Positions 1 to 6,865 of a DNA stretch of 7,412 bases are shown here, piece after piece (position 1 is the stretch's first letter; the number at the start of each line of letters is the position of its first letter). The notes beneath the pieces are model-generated. The model was not told the DNA's origin. It did not search any database and saw only the letters and a program-made list of their open reading frames with translations. The translations under genes and the position numbers were made by a program. Source of the DNA: Halieaceae bacterium. GTDB lineage: Bacteria; Pseudomonadota; Gammaproteobacteria; Pseudomonadales; Halieaceae. The DNA lies in assembly GCA_009886815.1 (NCBI GenBank), contig QXYP01000370.1, positions 1-7,412 of the forward strand, written 5' to 3'.

Positions 1-732
1 GGCCTCGGGTATGGTGAGTTCTTCCACCTCTCCTGTACCCATGCTGTCTGAGACCAACATGCCTTCATTATCATAAAGGTATAAATCAAGGTCTGAATCT
101 ACGTAGTCAGAGGCAAAAAGTGTCACAACATCGCCCGCTTCACCCTCAATTTTGTAAAAGTCTTCCGGATCACCGGCATCCAGCGTATTCCCTGCAGCGC
201 CTTCTCCGGGCAAATTTAGATAGCCACCCGCCGTACCCGGGTTAGGGAGTACTTGGGCAAGTTCAATCGAGTCGTTTGGGGCAAAAAAGTTCTCTGGATT
301 ATTGGTGTCCGTGTCGAGTATTGCGACTTCAAGAACACTGAGGCCGCCTGACACAGAAACTTCTTGGGGCGCGTCTGTCGCCTCAAAAATGGGGCGCAAT
401 CGAATGACAGAATCGGAGCTCAGGATGCGGTTTCGCAATGAAATGGGTAAGGCCTTAAGACTTAGTGTGCAGCTTTCGGACGGCCCTTGGCAGCGTTTTT
501 GTGCCTCAGTGCCCCAGCCGACAAACCGATAGCCGGTGCTGGGGACCGCGGTAAACGTTTCCTCGAAGCTGCCGTTGGTAATGTTTTCTTGGCAGGTAGA
601 TGCTTCACTGCAGTCAAAGTTGCCAGACGCGGAGGTAACGCGCCCGCCTTCTGGCACAATGACTTCCAGACGGCATCCCGACAGTAGTGTAATAGCGGCC
701 AGCAGCAGTAATTTGAGGGTGCTATTTGCCAT
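1..732 (-). CDS. Surface lipoprotein with InlB-like repeat and PPC-type domain, N-terminal part; possibly an S8-type serine protease (3' end outside window)
   Basis: The frame is open from an ATG at 732 to the window edge (244 codons, no stop), so the C-terminus is missing. Residues 1-20 are a lipoprotein signal: a hydrophobic stretch followed by the lipobox L17-S18-G19-C20. Residue +2 is Arg rather than Asp, so sorting to the outer membrane is expected. Residues 22-115 resemble a divergent InlB/bacterial repeat, with the TAVPSTGYRFVGW motif at 61-73 and two cysteine pairs (41/47 and 81/88) that could form disulfides. Residues about 150-244 look like a bacterial pre-peptidase (PPC) beta-sandwich: NDSIELAQ at 153, DPEDFYKI at 188 and DSDLDLYLYD at 212. 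This order (lipobox, InlB-like repeat, PPC) recalls exported subtilisin-family proteases of marine gammaproteobacteria. No catalytic domain is inside the window, so protease function is inference. The gene starts 20 bp after the quinone oxidoreductase stop, which suggests co-transcription. Confidence 0.82.
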   Translation of the reverse strand, partial: MANSTLKLLLLAAITLLSGCRLEVIVPEGGRVTSASGNFDCSEASTCQENITNGSFEETFTAVPSTGYRFVGWGTEAQKRCQGPSESCTLSLKALPISLRNRILSSDSVIRLRPIFEATDAPQEVSVSGGLSVLEVAILDTDTNNPENFFAPNDSIELAQVLPNPGTAGGYLNLPGEGAAGNTLDAGDPEDFYKIEGEAGDVVTLFASDYVDSDLDLYLYDNEGMLVSDSMGTGEVEELTIPEA

Positions 733-743
733 TTTGAATTTAG

Positions 744-749
744 CCTCTC
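744..749 (-). promoter_or_regulatory. Ribosome binding site of the lipoprotein gene
   Basis: On the minus strand GAGAGG lies 11 nt before the ATG at 732, inside the 20-bp gap after the upstream stop codon. It supports that start and independent translation of the second gene of the pair. Confidence 0.55.
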
Positions 750-752
750 AGG

Positions 753-1736
753 TTAAGTTTGCCGGCAATCCAGCAAGATTTTTCCAAAGTGCTCACCCGA
801 TTGCATGCGGGTCTGAGCTGACATGGCCTCGGATAGCGGGACAACGGTATCGATATAAGGCTCGATATGACCCGCTGCCGCCATTGGCATCATTGCCTTC
901 TGCAAGGCCTTAAAGCCGTCAGCGCGCCCTTTCATGCCCAATCCGCGCAATGTGCTACCCGTCAGTGTTAAACGCTTCATGAGTATTGGAAACAGCTCGA
1001 TCTCAGCTTTAGAACCACGCATGACACCGATGCAGACAATGCGTCCATCGGGCGCCGCTAGCTCAAAATTCATCGGCATGAAATCCCCGCCTGCCATGTC
1101 CAATGTCACATCGATAGCACCGGCAAGGTCGGCATGTTTAAAATCATCAATGAGGGTATCACTGCGGTAATCCAACACAAAATCTGCCCCTAGGGCACGA
1201 ACCCGGGCGCATTTATCGGATCCGCCTGCGGTCGCTACTACCCGAGCACCCCAAGCCTTAGCCATTTGAATGGCTATTGTGCCAATACCGCTGCCACCCC
1301 CGTGGACCAGCAGTGTCTCGTCAGATTTAAGGTTTCCAAGGGTAAATACGTTGTGCCATACCGTCAGCAGCGCCTCGGGGAGTGCGGCACCGTCGCGCGT
1401 ATCGATGTTGGACGGCAGTTGCAGCGTATGGTCGGCTCGGGCGATGGCGACGGTCGCGTACCCGCCGCCCTGCACCAGTGCCGCGACACGATCGCCGATT
1501 TCAAACCCCTGAACGTCAGCTCCCAAAGCTGCGACCTGCCCCGCAACCTCAAGGCCTAAAATGGGTGAGGCATCGTCAGGAACAGGATAAAGCCCCAAGC
1601 GTTGTAGGATATCCGCGCGGTTAACCCCAGCGAAATCTACAGTGATCGCGATTTCCCCAGCAGCTGGGGCGGCTAAAGTATCGTCCTTTAAAGATAGGGT
1701 GTCGGAGTTTTCAATGTCGATATACTGACGGCGCAT
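753..1736 (-). CDS. PIG3-family NAD(P)H:quinone oxidoreductase (zinc-independent MDR superfamily)
   Basis: A 327-residue protein, the usual length for PIG3/quinone oxidoreductases, which reduce quinones and related electrophiles with NAD(P)H in the cytoplasm. The N-terminal GroES-like domain (about 1-120) carries the family hallmark NRADILQRLGLYP at 39-51 and the GLEVAGQV segment at 61-68. The Rossmann domain has the nucleotide-binding glycine motif HGGGSGIGT at 145-153. The C-terminal GEHFGKILL (314-322) is typical of the family. The zinc-ligand pattern of true alcohol dehydrogenases is not seen, which fits the zinc-independent branch. The frame extends 9 codons upstream to a TTG, but the ATG at 1736 has a strong AGGAAGGA just upstream and gives the standard family N-terminus. 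It probably heads an operon with the lipoprotein gene and is divergent from the iron alcohol dehydrogenase. The physiological substrate cannot be read from sequence. Confidence 0.93.
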   Translation of the reverse strand: MRRQYIDIENSDTLSLKDDTLAAPAAGEIAITVDFAGVNRADILQRLGLYPVPDDASPILGLEVAGQVAALGADVQGFEIGDRVAALVQGGGYATVAIARADHTLQLPSNIDTRDGAALPEALLTVWHNVFTLGNLKSDETLLVHGGGSGIGTIAIQMAKAWGARVVATAGGSDKCARVRALGADFVLDYRSDTLIDDFKHADLAGAIDVTLDMAGGDFMPMNFELAAPDGRIVCIGVMRGSKAEIELFPILMKRLTLTGSTLRGLGMKGRADGFKALQKAMMPMAAAGHIEPYIDTVVPLSEAMSAQTRMQSGEHFGKILLDCRQT

Positions 1737-1738
1737 AG

Positions 1739-1746
1739 TCCTTCCT
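1739..1746 (-). promoter_or_regulatory. Ribosome binding site deciding the quinone oxidoreductase start
   Basis: AGGAAGGA on the minus strand, 2 nt before the ATG at 1736 (core GGAAGG slightly further away). It favours this ATG over the upstream in-frame TTG at 1763. Confidence 0.6.
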
Positions 1747-1857
1747 ACTTTTTCAATTAACAAAGCATAACGTAAGTGCTCAAATTCGCACTGCTAAATT
1801 GAGTGTAGTAATGAGGGCGTGTTGGGGGGTAATGTGCACCACTTAAGACGATTATCC

Positions 1858-1864
1858 GGGAGGA
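1858..1864 (+). promoter_or_regulatory. Ribosome binding site deciding the GTG start of the iron alcohol dehydrogenase
   Basis: GGGAGGA ends 4 nt before the GTG at 1869. The next in-frame ATG, at 1881, would be 16 nt away, too far for this Shine-Dalgarno sequence, so the GTG start is preferred. Confidence 0.65.
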
Positions 1865-1868
1865 TTTT

Positions 1869-3056
1869 GTGGCTAAACCTATGTTCATTCGCAGCGCTAA
1901 ACGACGTTTCAATTTTACAATGGCGCGGTTATTGTTTGGTGACAAATCGACGGCACCCCACTTTGCGCTGGTGGGCCCGGGCAGTGCTAATCATCTCTGT
2001 CAGCGCATCGTAGAGAGTGGCCATCAGCGCGTACTGATTGTCACAGATAAGCCCTTGCGAGAGCTTGGGCTGGTAGATCAAGCCTGCGAGACCCTTATCA
2101 AAGCGGGTATCGATCTGGTCTGGTACGACGGCGTTCAGCCAGATCCCACCTTCACGCAGGTCCGTGAAGGTGCGCAAATATTACGTGAGCAGGCCTGCAC
2201 CGCTATCCTCGCGGTGGGCGGTGGCTCATCGATGGACGCCGCCAAAATCATCGCAGCCACCCTTGATTCTTCGGACGATCCTGAGTCATGGGCGGGTATC
2301 AATAAAGCGCCTGAGACCGCAGCGCCGCTTTATGCCATTCCTACGACAGCGGGCACCGGTAGTGAGGCAACCATGGGAGCCGTGATTACCCACGAGGGCG
2401 ATCAGAGCAAGGTTGTAATTAGCGGCGCAGCCCTTTTGCCGGTTGCGGTAGCGCTCGACTCCAATCTTTTGCTGGCGTTACCCCCGGCAATTACTGCGGC
2501 CACGGGGCTCGATGCGTTGACCCATGGTGTAGAGGCTTATATTGGCATTTGGAGTAGAGGTACCAGTGCAGAAACGGCGCGAATGTGTGTGCGTGGCGTA
2601 GCCCATTGGCTGCCGCGGGTCATGGCAGAACCCGGCGATCCAGAGGCGCGATTGGGAATGTCGATGGCGGCTTATTATGGCGGTGTCGCCATTAATCAGG
2701 TGAATGTGGGCGCGGTCCACGCGATTGCTCACCAGCTTGGTGCGTTTTATCACTTGCCCCACGGCGTCGCTAACGCAATGGTTCTGCCTCATGTTTTGCG
2801 GGTTTTCGGAAACTCTGCAACGGCCCGCCTTGAAGAGCTGGCACCCTTGATGGGTGTCTCAGGCGCTGCGCCTGCGATCGATGCCATGGAATCTCTGCGA
2901 GAGAGTGTAGGGTTGCCGGGCAACTCCGAGGCCATCAAAGCGGCAGATTATGAAAAAATTATTGAGCGCGCTTTGGAAGAAAGTGACGGCTATTTTTCAC
3001 CAAGAATTCTCACGGCGCCTGATGTTGAGCAGGTGCTAAAATCGATTACGGCTTAG
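1869..3056 (+). CDS. Iron-containing (group III) alcohol dehydrogenase
   Basis: A 395-residue protein, the normal length for this family, which interconverts alcohols and aldehydes with NAD(P)H and a bound divalent metal in the cytoplasm. The N-terminal nucleotide-binding domain has GGGSSMDAAK at 117-126, followed by PTTAGTGSEAT at 158-168. The C-terminal metal-binding domain carries all four expected ligands by comparison with FucO: Asp215 and His219 in GLDALTHGVEAY, then His284 and His298 in VHAIAHQLGAFY and LPHGVANA, with the 14-residue spacing of the family. His288 is the extra conserved active-site histidine. The C-terminal PRILTAPDVEQVL is also typical. The start is GTG with a strong ribosome binding site. 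The gene stands alone on its strand, is divergent from the quinone oxidoreductase and overlaps the esterase gene by 11 bp at the 3' ends. The alcohol substrate cannot be told from sequence; FucO, YqhD-like and other subfamilies differ in substrate. Confidence 0.95.
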   Translation: MAKPMFIRSAKRRFNFTMARLLFGDKSTAPHFALVGPGSANHLCQRIVESGHQRVLIVTDKPLRELGLVDQACETLIKAGIDLVWYDGVQPDPTFTQVREGAQILREQACTAILAVGGGSSMDAAKIIAATLDSSDDPESWAGINKAPETAAPLYAIPTTAGTGSEATMGAVITHEGDQSKVVISGAALLPVAVALDSNLLLALPPAITAATGLDALTHGVEAYIGIWSRGTSAETARMCVRGVAHWLPRVMAEPGDPEARLGMSMAAYYGGVAINQVNVGAVHAIAHQLGAFYHLPHGVANAMVLPHVLRVFGNSATARLEELAPLMGVSGAAPAIDAMESLRESVGLPGNSEAIKAADYEKIIERALEESDGYFSPRILTAPDVEQVLKSITA

Positions 3057-3939
3057 TGGAAAAGGGTTTTAGCCACTCGCTGGCGAGGCTGATGAAATGC
3101 TGATGCCCGTCGGTTGGGCCTTCTGAACACGCGAATCCGTGAGCTTCGTCATCATAGTGATGATAGGTGACATCGACCCCCGCTTGTCGCATACGAATGC
3201 TCAGGCGTCGCCCGTCATCTCTCAGGACATCGCGTTCTGCCGTAATAATTAAACTTGGGGGAAAGTTACGGTAGTCGGTGCGTCTGTTAAGAAATATCAG
3301 CTTGGCTGCCGGGTCTGCCGGGGTAATGTCGCCCATATAGGTATCGAAAAACCAGCGCATGATAGAGGCTGTCAGAGGCTTGGAGCGGGCGTGCTCACTA
3401 AAGGATGGGAAGCCGTGCAAGTAATGCTCTGTCGCCGGGTAAAGCGTGATGCTACCGACGAGTCGTGGCTCCTCGGGCATTGAGGCCAGCGTGCATAAGG
3501 CCAAATTACCCCCAGCACTGTCTCCAGCAATAATGGCTTTGCCGTTGTTCGGTGCCAATGTGTTCAGGTTATCTAAAATCCAGCGAGTGGCCTGAAAGCA
3601 ATCGTCGTGAGCGGCCGGAAAGGGGTGCTCCGGTGCTAATCGATAGTCGACAGACATTAAGGTGCAGTGGGTTGCTTCTACTAGTGCGCGGCAAAATGGA
3701 TCGTGGGTGTCGAGGTCGCCAATGACCCACCCGCCACCATGAAAATAAATAATGATGGGGTGGTCCTCACGCCCATGATACATACGGGCGCGGATCGGTC
3801 GGTCGTCGATGGGCAGTATCAGCGTACTGGTCGATACATTTTGCTCAGACGGGCCGTCACGCCAGGCCTTCGCGCTGACAAATCGATAGTAGTAGCGAAA
3901 TACCAGCGCTTTAAGTCGCGATAGGAACATTTTCATCAT
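3046..3939 (-). CDS. Alpha/beta hydrolase, hormone-sensitive-lipase (family IV) esterase
   Basis: About 297 residues, typical for bacterial HSL-type esterases, which hydrolyse short- to medium-chain esters. From the ATG at 3939 the motifs are: the oxyanion-hole HGGGW at 67-71, VDYRLAPEHPFPAA at 97-110, the nucleophile elbow GDSAGG at 139-144 (Ser141), the acid Asp237 in ERDVLRDDG, and His267 in DEAHGF. The catalytic triad is therefore complete. The N-terminus (FLSRLKALVFRYYYRF) is a basic, aromatic cap-helix segment rather than a clear signal peptide, so a cytoplasmic enzyme is likely. The exact start is uncertain: ATGs at 3939, 3936 and 3930 all lie inside the end of the upstream metallo-hydrolase gene (overlap 29, 26 or 20 nt) and none has a strong ribosome binding site, which points to translational coupling. 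The longer frame up to 4017 lies wholly within the neighbouring gene and is unlikely. Natural substrate unknown. Confidence 0.92.
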   Translation of the reverse strand: MMKMFLSRLKALVFRYYYRFVSAKAWRDGPSEQNVSTSTLILPIDDRPIRARMYHGREDHPIIIYFHGGGWVIGDLDTHDPFCRALVEATHCTLMSVDYRLAPEHPFPAAHDDCFQATRWILDNLNTLAPNNGKAIIAGDSAGGNLALCTLASMPEEPRLVGSITLYPATEHYLHGFPSFSEHARSKPLTASIMRWFFDTYMGDITPADPAAKLIFLNRRTDYRNFPPSLIITAERDVLRDDGRRLSIRMRQAGVDVTYHHYDDEAHGFACSEGPTDGHQHFISLASEWLKPFSTKP

Positions 3940-5014
3940 TATCGATATAACGTGCGTCGGGGTTTTGGGTGTACCAGTGCACGCCCGCCTCGTCTGTCTT
4001 TTTATGGATATTGCCACGTTGCAGTAACAGGTTCAGGTTAGCGAGGGTTTCCCCCGTCGCCAGGCCAATTAACTTATCGGTGATCTCACGGGTGAACAAA
4101 CTGGGAAAACAGTCCACTGCACGTTTGGGCTCGGAGACGTAGTCGTACACCGATTGCAAACCTTGTCGGTGGCTATCAATGATTTGGTTAATGCGAATGT
4201 GTAACCCGTGGAACGGGTTTTGGTGGGCCGGTAGCACCAGAAGGTCATTGGGTAAAATGCTCAATAGGCGCGCGTTTGAGTCCATCCACTCTGCGAGTGG
4301 ATTGCCCTCGGGCTCTGTTGGAAAGACCGAGACATTGGGGGTAATCCTTGGGAGTACCTGATCTCCAGCAATAAGAATTTTCAGGGCTGGGCAGTATAAA
4401 CAGGCGTGTTCCGGGGAATGTCCTGACCCGACAATCACCTGCCAGTAGCGATCACCAATGGTAATAGTTTCCCTGTCGACCATCCGTCGAAAACAGTGAG
4501 GCATGGGTGCCATCATGGCGCCAAAGGTTCCGAAACGCCGACGGTATTGATCGAGCTGATTGTCATCAAAGCCCGCCCCTCGGTAAAAATCGACGCCAGC
4601 TTTCGGTGCATCCTGACCGGTGTAGCTCGCCATCAGCTGACACATGACGTATTCCTCACGTGTCATCCAAAGAGGACAATCAAATTGCTCGCAGAGCCAG
4701 CCGGCCAGGCCAATATGGTCGGGGTGCATGTGGGTACAGATAACTCTATGGACGGGCTTTCCGCCCATAAAGTCCTTGAATAGCCCCTCCCAGACTGCCC
4801 GAGAATCCTCCGATGCCAAACCCGTATCGACCACGGTCCAGCCATCGCCATCTTCTAATAACCACAAATTAATATGATCGAGTGCCATGGGCATGGGCAT
4901 GCGTATCCACCAAACACCCTCGGCAACAGGGAAAGGCTTTAGGGGTTCTGGCGCCTGTTGACGCCCCCATGGGTAAGTCAGTCCGCGGTAGTGTTCGTTG
5001 GTTTGCTGCAGCAT
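3911..5014 (-). CDS. MBL-fold metallo-hydrolase with C-terminal winged-helix domain (LACTB2/BaeB-like)
   Basis: A 367-residue protein. The metallo-beta-lactamase core shows the metal-binding motif THMHPDH at 94-100 (His95, His97, Asp99, His100), His199 in GSGHSPEH, Asp218 in LIAGDQVL and His264 in LPAHQNPFHG, so a full two-metal site is predicted. Asp63 in VVDTGL is the usual early strand motif. The segment from about 280 to 350 (HRQGLQSVYDYV to GVHWYTQ) matches the winged-helix tail found in LACTB2-like enzymes, which explains the length beyond the bare core. Members hydrolyse thioesters, nucleic acids or other esters, so the substrate is not predictable here. The ATG at 5014 lacks a strong ribosome binding site. 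No signal peptide is present. It is the first gene of an overlapping pair with the HSL esterase, suggesting joint expression, and is divergent from the FAD oxidoreductase. Confidence 0.9.
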   Translation of the reverse strand: MLQQTNEHYRGLTYPWGRQQAPEPLKPFPVAEGVWWIRMPMPMALDHINLWLLEDGDGWTVVDTGLASEDSRAVWEGLFKDFMGGKPVHRVICTHMHPDHIGLAGWLCEQFDCPLWMTREEYVMCQLMASYTGQDAPKAGVDFYRGAGFDDNQLDQYRRRFGTFGAMMAPMPHCFRRMVDRETITIGDRYWQVIVGSGHSPEHACLYCPALKILIAGDQVLPRITPNVSVFPTEPEGNPLAEWMDSNARLLSILPNDLLVLPAHQNPFHGLHIRINQIIDSHRQGLQSVYDYVSEPKRAVDCFPSLFTREITDKLIGLATGETLANLNLLLQRGNIHKKTDEAGVHWYTQNPDARYIDNDENVPIAT

Positions 5015-5195
5015 GAAAACGCCATGATTGTGGGACAGATGGGGGAGTTTGCGGTCTATAAGAGAGCTTGTCCACGCTTGTGGTCATGACAAAGGTACTC
5101 CCAAAATACTATTAACGCTTCTGGGTGTCGTGGCACAATCTCATCGGCCTGCTACGCTACTAACCGACAACGACTTCGCCGTATTTCAAGAGTTT
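5015..5195. promoter_or_regulatory. Divergent intergenic region between metallo-hydrolase and FAD oxidoreductase genes
   Basis: This 181-bp stretch should contain promoters for both flanking genes. On the plus strand a good -10 candidate, TATAAG (5057-5062), has only a poorly spaced -35 (GGGACA, 5032-5037, 19-nt spacer). A second candidate is ATGACA (5086-5091) with TACTAT (5107-5112), 15-nt spacer. On the minus strand TATAGA (5060-5055) is a possible -10 without a good -35. An 8-bp palindrome, GTCATGAC, lies at 5083-5090. The plus frame stays open back to a TTG at 5028, but codon content and family alignment give no support for coding there. Confidence 0.35.
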
Positions 5196-6836
5196 ATGAA
5201 CATGTCTGAGGACAAACCCGCCTCTTTACACTCCCCTCCAGCACGCGAGCAGTCCCTTGCGGCACTGGAAAATGCCACTCTGGACACCTTGGTGGTGGGA
5301 GCCGGTATTAATGGTGCTGTTGCAGCGGCAGCTCTGGCGGGTTGTGGTGCCAAAGTTGGCGTCGTCGATCGCGGAGACTTCGCCGGCGGTGTCAGTTCTC
5401 ACTCGAGCAATTTAGCCTGGGGCGGCATTAAATACCTCGAGTCGGGTGAATGGCGCCTTGTGCGTAAACTCTGTCGGTCTCGAAATCGGTTAATGGATGC
5501 ATACCCATCAACGGTTCGTGAGATTCGGTTCTTTACCAGTATTGGCAAAGGTTTTCGCATGTGGTCGATCTTTGTGTGGTTGGGCGCGCTGCTGTACTGG
5601 TTCATGGGAAACTGCAAAATGGCGGCGCCTCGTTACCTGACACCGGGCAAGATTCGACAGGAAGCCCCGGTTGTCGCGGCTGAGGGTGTGGTTGGGGGTT
5701 TGGAATACTCAGACTGCTATCTTTACGACAATGACTCCCGTTTTGTGTTCAATTTTGTGCGCCGAGCAGCAGATGCGGGTGGACTTGCCGCTAATTACCT
5801 TGCCGTTGAGTCATTGCAGTGGCTGTCTGATCAGTCATGTTGGTGCGCGACCTTGCGAGATCGAGTGACCGATCGCGTCTTTAGCTTACATGCCAAAACG
5901 ATTGTTAATGCCACGGGGCCCAACACAGATCTCCTTAACGAGTCTGTCGGTGTTGCTACCGAACACCGCCACGTGCTGTCTAAGGGCATTCATCTTATTG
6001 TCGACCGGGTGACCGACGCCGCTAAAGTTTTGACGTTTTTTGCCAGTGATGGACGCCTATTTTTTGTCATCCCAATGGGACCCAAGACTTGTATTGGCAC
6101 AACCGATACGCCGGTTGATGACCCGTCTGTGGGGGTTACCGCGACTGATCGAGATTTTGTTCTGGCCAATGCGAATGCGTTGCTTAACTTGCCTAAACCA
6201 TTGACCTCGGCCGATGTTATCGCCGAGCGGGTTGGCGTTCGACCCTTGGCGGTCGCTGGTGATGTCGGTGGTCGTGATTGGGTGCAGCTGTCTCGAGAGC
6301 ATCAGATCGAAGTCGACAGTAAGCGGGCGTTCGTTAGTGTCTTTGGCGGCAAGCTCACGGACTGCCTCAATGTGGGTGATGAGCTGGTCTCGGTGATTGC
6401 CACCCTTGGCGTGGACGTCCCTAATCCAGACGCGCAATGGTATGGGGAGTCGGGTGCGGGCTGTCGGGCAAAATTTATGGCGCGAGCTGAAGCCATGGCG
6501 CTCGATAAACTCACCCCGCCGACCGCCTCCGAACCCCTGTCCATCCGATTCTGGCGCCGATATGACAGGGCGGCTTTCGATCTTCTCGATGACATAGCCT
6601 CTGATATCACCGAGGCAGAACACGTGCTGACGGGAGCGGAATACACTCGGGCAGAGCTACGCCTCATTGCCAAGCGAGAGTGGATTGTTGAGTTATCTGA
6701 CTTTATGCGACGCCGGTCTAAAGTTAGCCAAGTTGTGCGTCGTGACGCCTTACTAACAGACCCAGGGCTTGAAGAATTAGCGACTCTGCTCATGGGCGAT
6801 TCTGCAATGCAGCAAGTCGCAGCCTTTAGAGCCTGA
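5196..6836 (+). CDS. FAD-dependent oxidoreductase of the glycerol-3-phosphate dehydrogenase (GlpD) superfamily, atypical substrate site
   Basis: A 546-residue protein from the ATG at 5196, somewhat longer than E. coli GlpD (about 500). The N-terminal FAD-binding Rossmann motif is VVGAGINGA at 33-41, followed by VDRGDFAGGVSSHSSN and GGIKYLE (76-82), equivalent to the GlpD DFASGTSS and GGLRYLE blocks. Further GlpD-like blocks are VNATGPNTD (237-245), FFVIPMGPKTCIGTTDTP (289-306), ERVGVRPL (344-351) and VFGGKLT (382-388). A hydrophobic, Trp-rich stretch (about 122-138, MWSIFVWLGALLYWFMG) lies where GlpD contacts the membrane, so peripheral membrane attachment with electron transfer to quinone is plausible. 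The region after about 415 is a GlpD-like C-terminal domain. Odd points: the usual GGK-x-TTYR reads GGKLTDCL, and LRYLE reads IKYLE, so glycerol 3-phosphate may not be the substrate. ATG 5202 is an alternative start. The gene is monocistronic in this window and is followed by a hairpin terminator. Confidence 0.88.
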   Translation: MNMSEDKPASLHSPPAREQSLAALENATLDTLVVGAGINGAVAAAALAGCGAKVGVVDRGDFAGGVSSHSSNLAWGGIKYLESGEWRLVRKLCRSRNRLMDAYPSTVREIRFFTSIGKGFRMWSIFVWLGALLYWFMGNCKMAAPRYLTPGKIRQEAPVVAAEGVVGGLEYSDCYLYDNDSRFVFNFVRRAADAGGLAANYLAVESLQWLSDQSCWCATLRDRVTDRVFSLHAKTIVNATGPNTDLLNESVGVATEHRHVLSKGIHLIVDRVTDAAKVLTFFASDGRLFFVIPMGPKTCIGTTDTPVDDPSVGVTATDRDFVLANANALLNLPKPLTSADVIAERVGVRPLAVAGDVGGRDWVQLSREHQIEVDSKRAFVSVFGGKLTDCLNVGDELVSVIATLGVDVPNPDAQWYGESGAGCRAKFMARAEAMALDKLTPPTASEPLSIRFWRRYDRAAFDLLDDIASDITEAEHVLTGAEYTRAELRLIAKREWIVELSDFMRRRSKVSQVVRRDALLTDPGLEELATLLMGDSAMQQVAAFRA

Positions 6837-6865
6837 TTTCGGCGCAACGAAGGTTTCTTGGAGCC

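Larger units (their letters stand above)
1737..1868. promoter_or_regulatory. Divergent intergenic region with inverted repeat; presumed promoters for both flanking genes
   Basis: This 132-bp stretch separates the 5' ends of the quinone oxidoreductase and the iron alcohol dehydrogenase, so it must hold the promoter of each unless transcription enters from further away. It is AT-richer than the flanking genes in its left half. An inverted repeat, AGTGC at 1775-1779 and GCACT at 1788-1792 with an 8-nt spacer, could be a dimeric regulator site. A weak extended -10 (TGT then AGTAAT, 1804-1812) points toward the dehydrogenase. No convincing consensus -35/-10 pair was found on either strand, so promoter positions are not assigned. 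Confidence 0.4.

Noticed and set aside
536..913. Plus-strand open frame of 125 codons spanning the lipoprotein/reductase junction
   Set aside because: It is antisense to two better supported genes and shows no domain or ribosome binding site support.
2478..2792. Minus-strand open frame of 104 codons inside the iron alcohol dehydrogenase
   Set aside because: It is antisense to the metal-binding domain of the dehydrogenase, and its translation resembles no family.
3940..4017. Longer N-terminus for the esterase, extending 26 codons further upstream
   Set aside because: It would lie wholly inside the metallo-hydrolase gene, is not homologous-looking to HSL esterase N-termini, and ATG codons close to the upstream stop fit translational coupling better.
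4885..4902. Short tandem-like repeat of CATGGG units
   Set aside because: It encodes the Met-Pro-Met-Pro-Met run (residues 39-43) of the metallo-hydrolase in frame and is too short to count as a separate repeat element.
6057..6847. Two long minus-strand open frames (188 and 181 codons) opposite the FAD oxidoreductase
   Set aside because: They lie entirely antisense to a gene with clear family motifs, have low-complexity Arg/Ser-rich translations with no recognisable domain, and are explained by the codon usage of the real gene.
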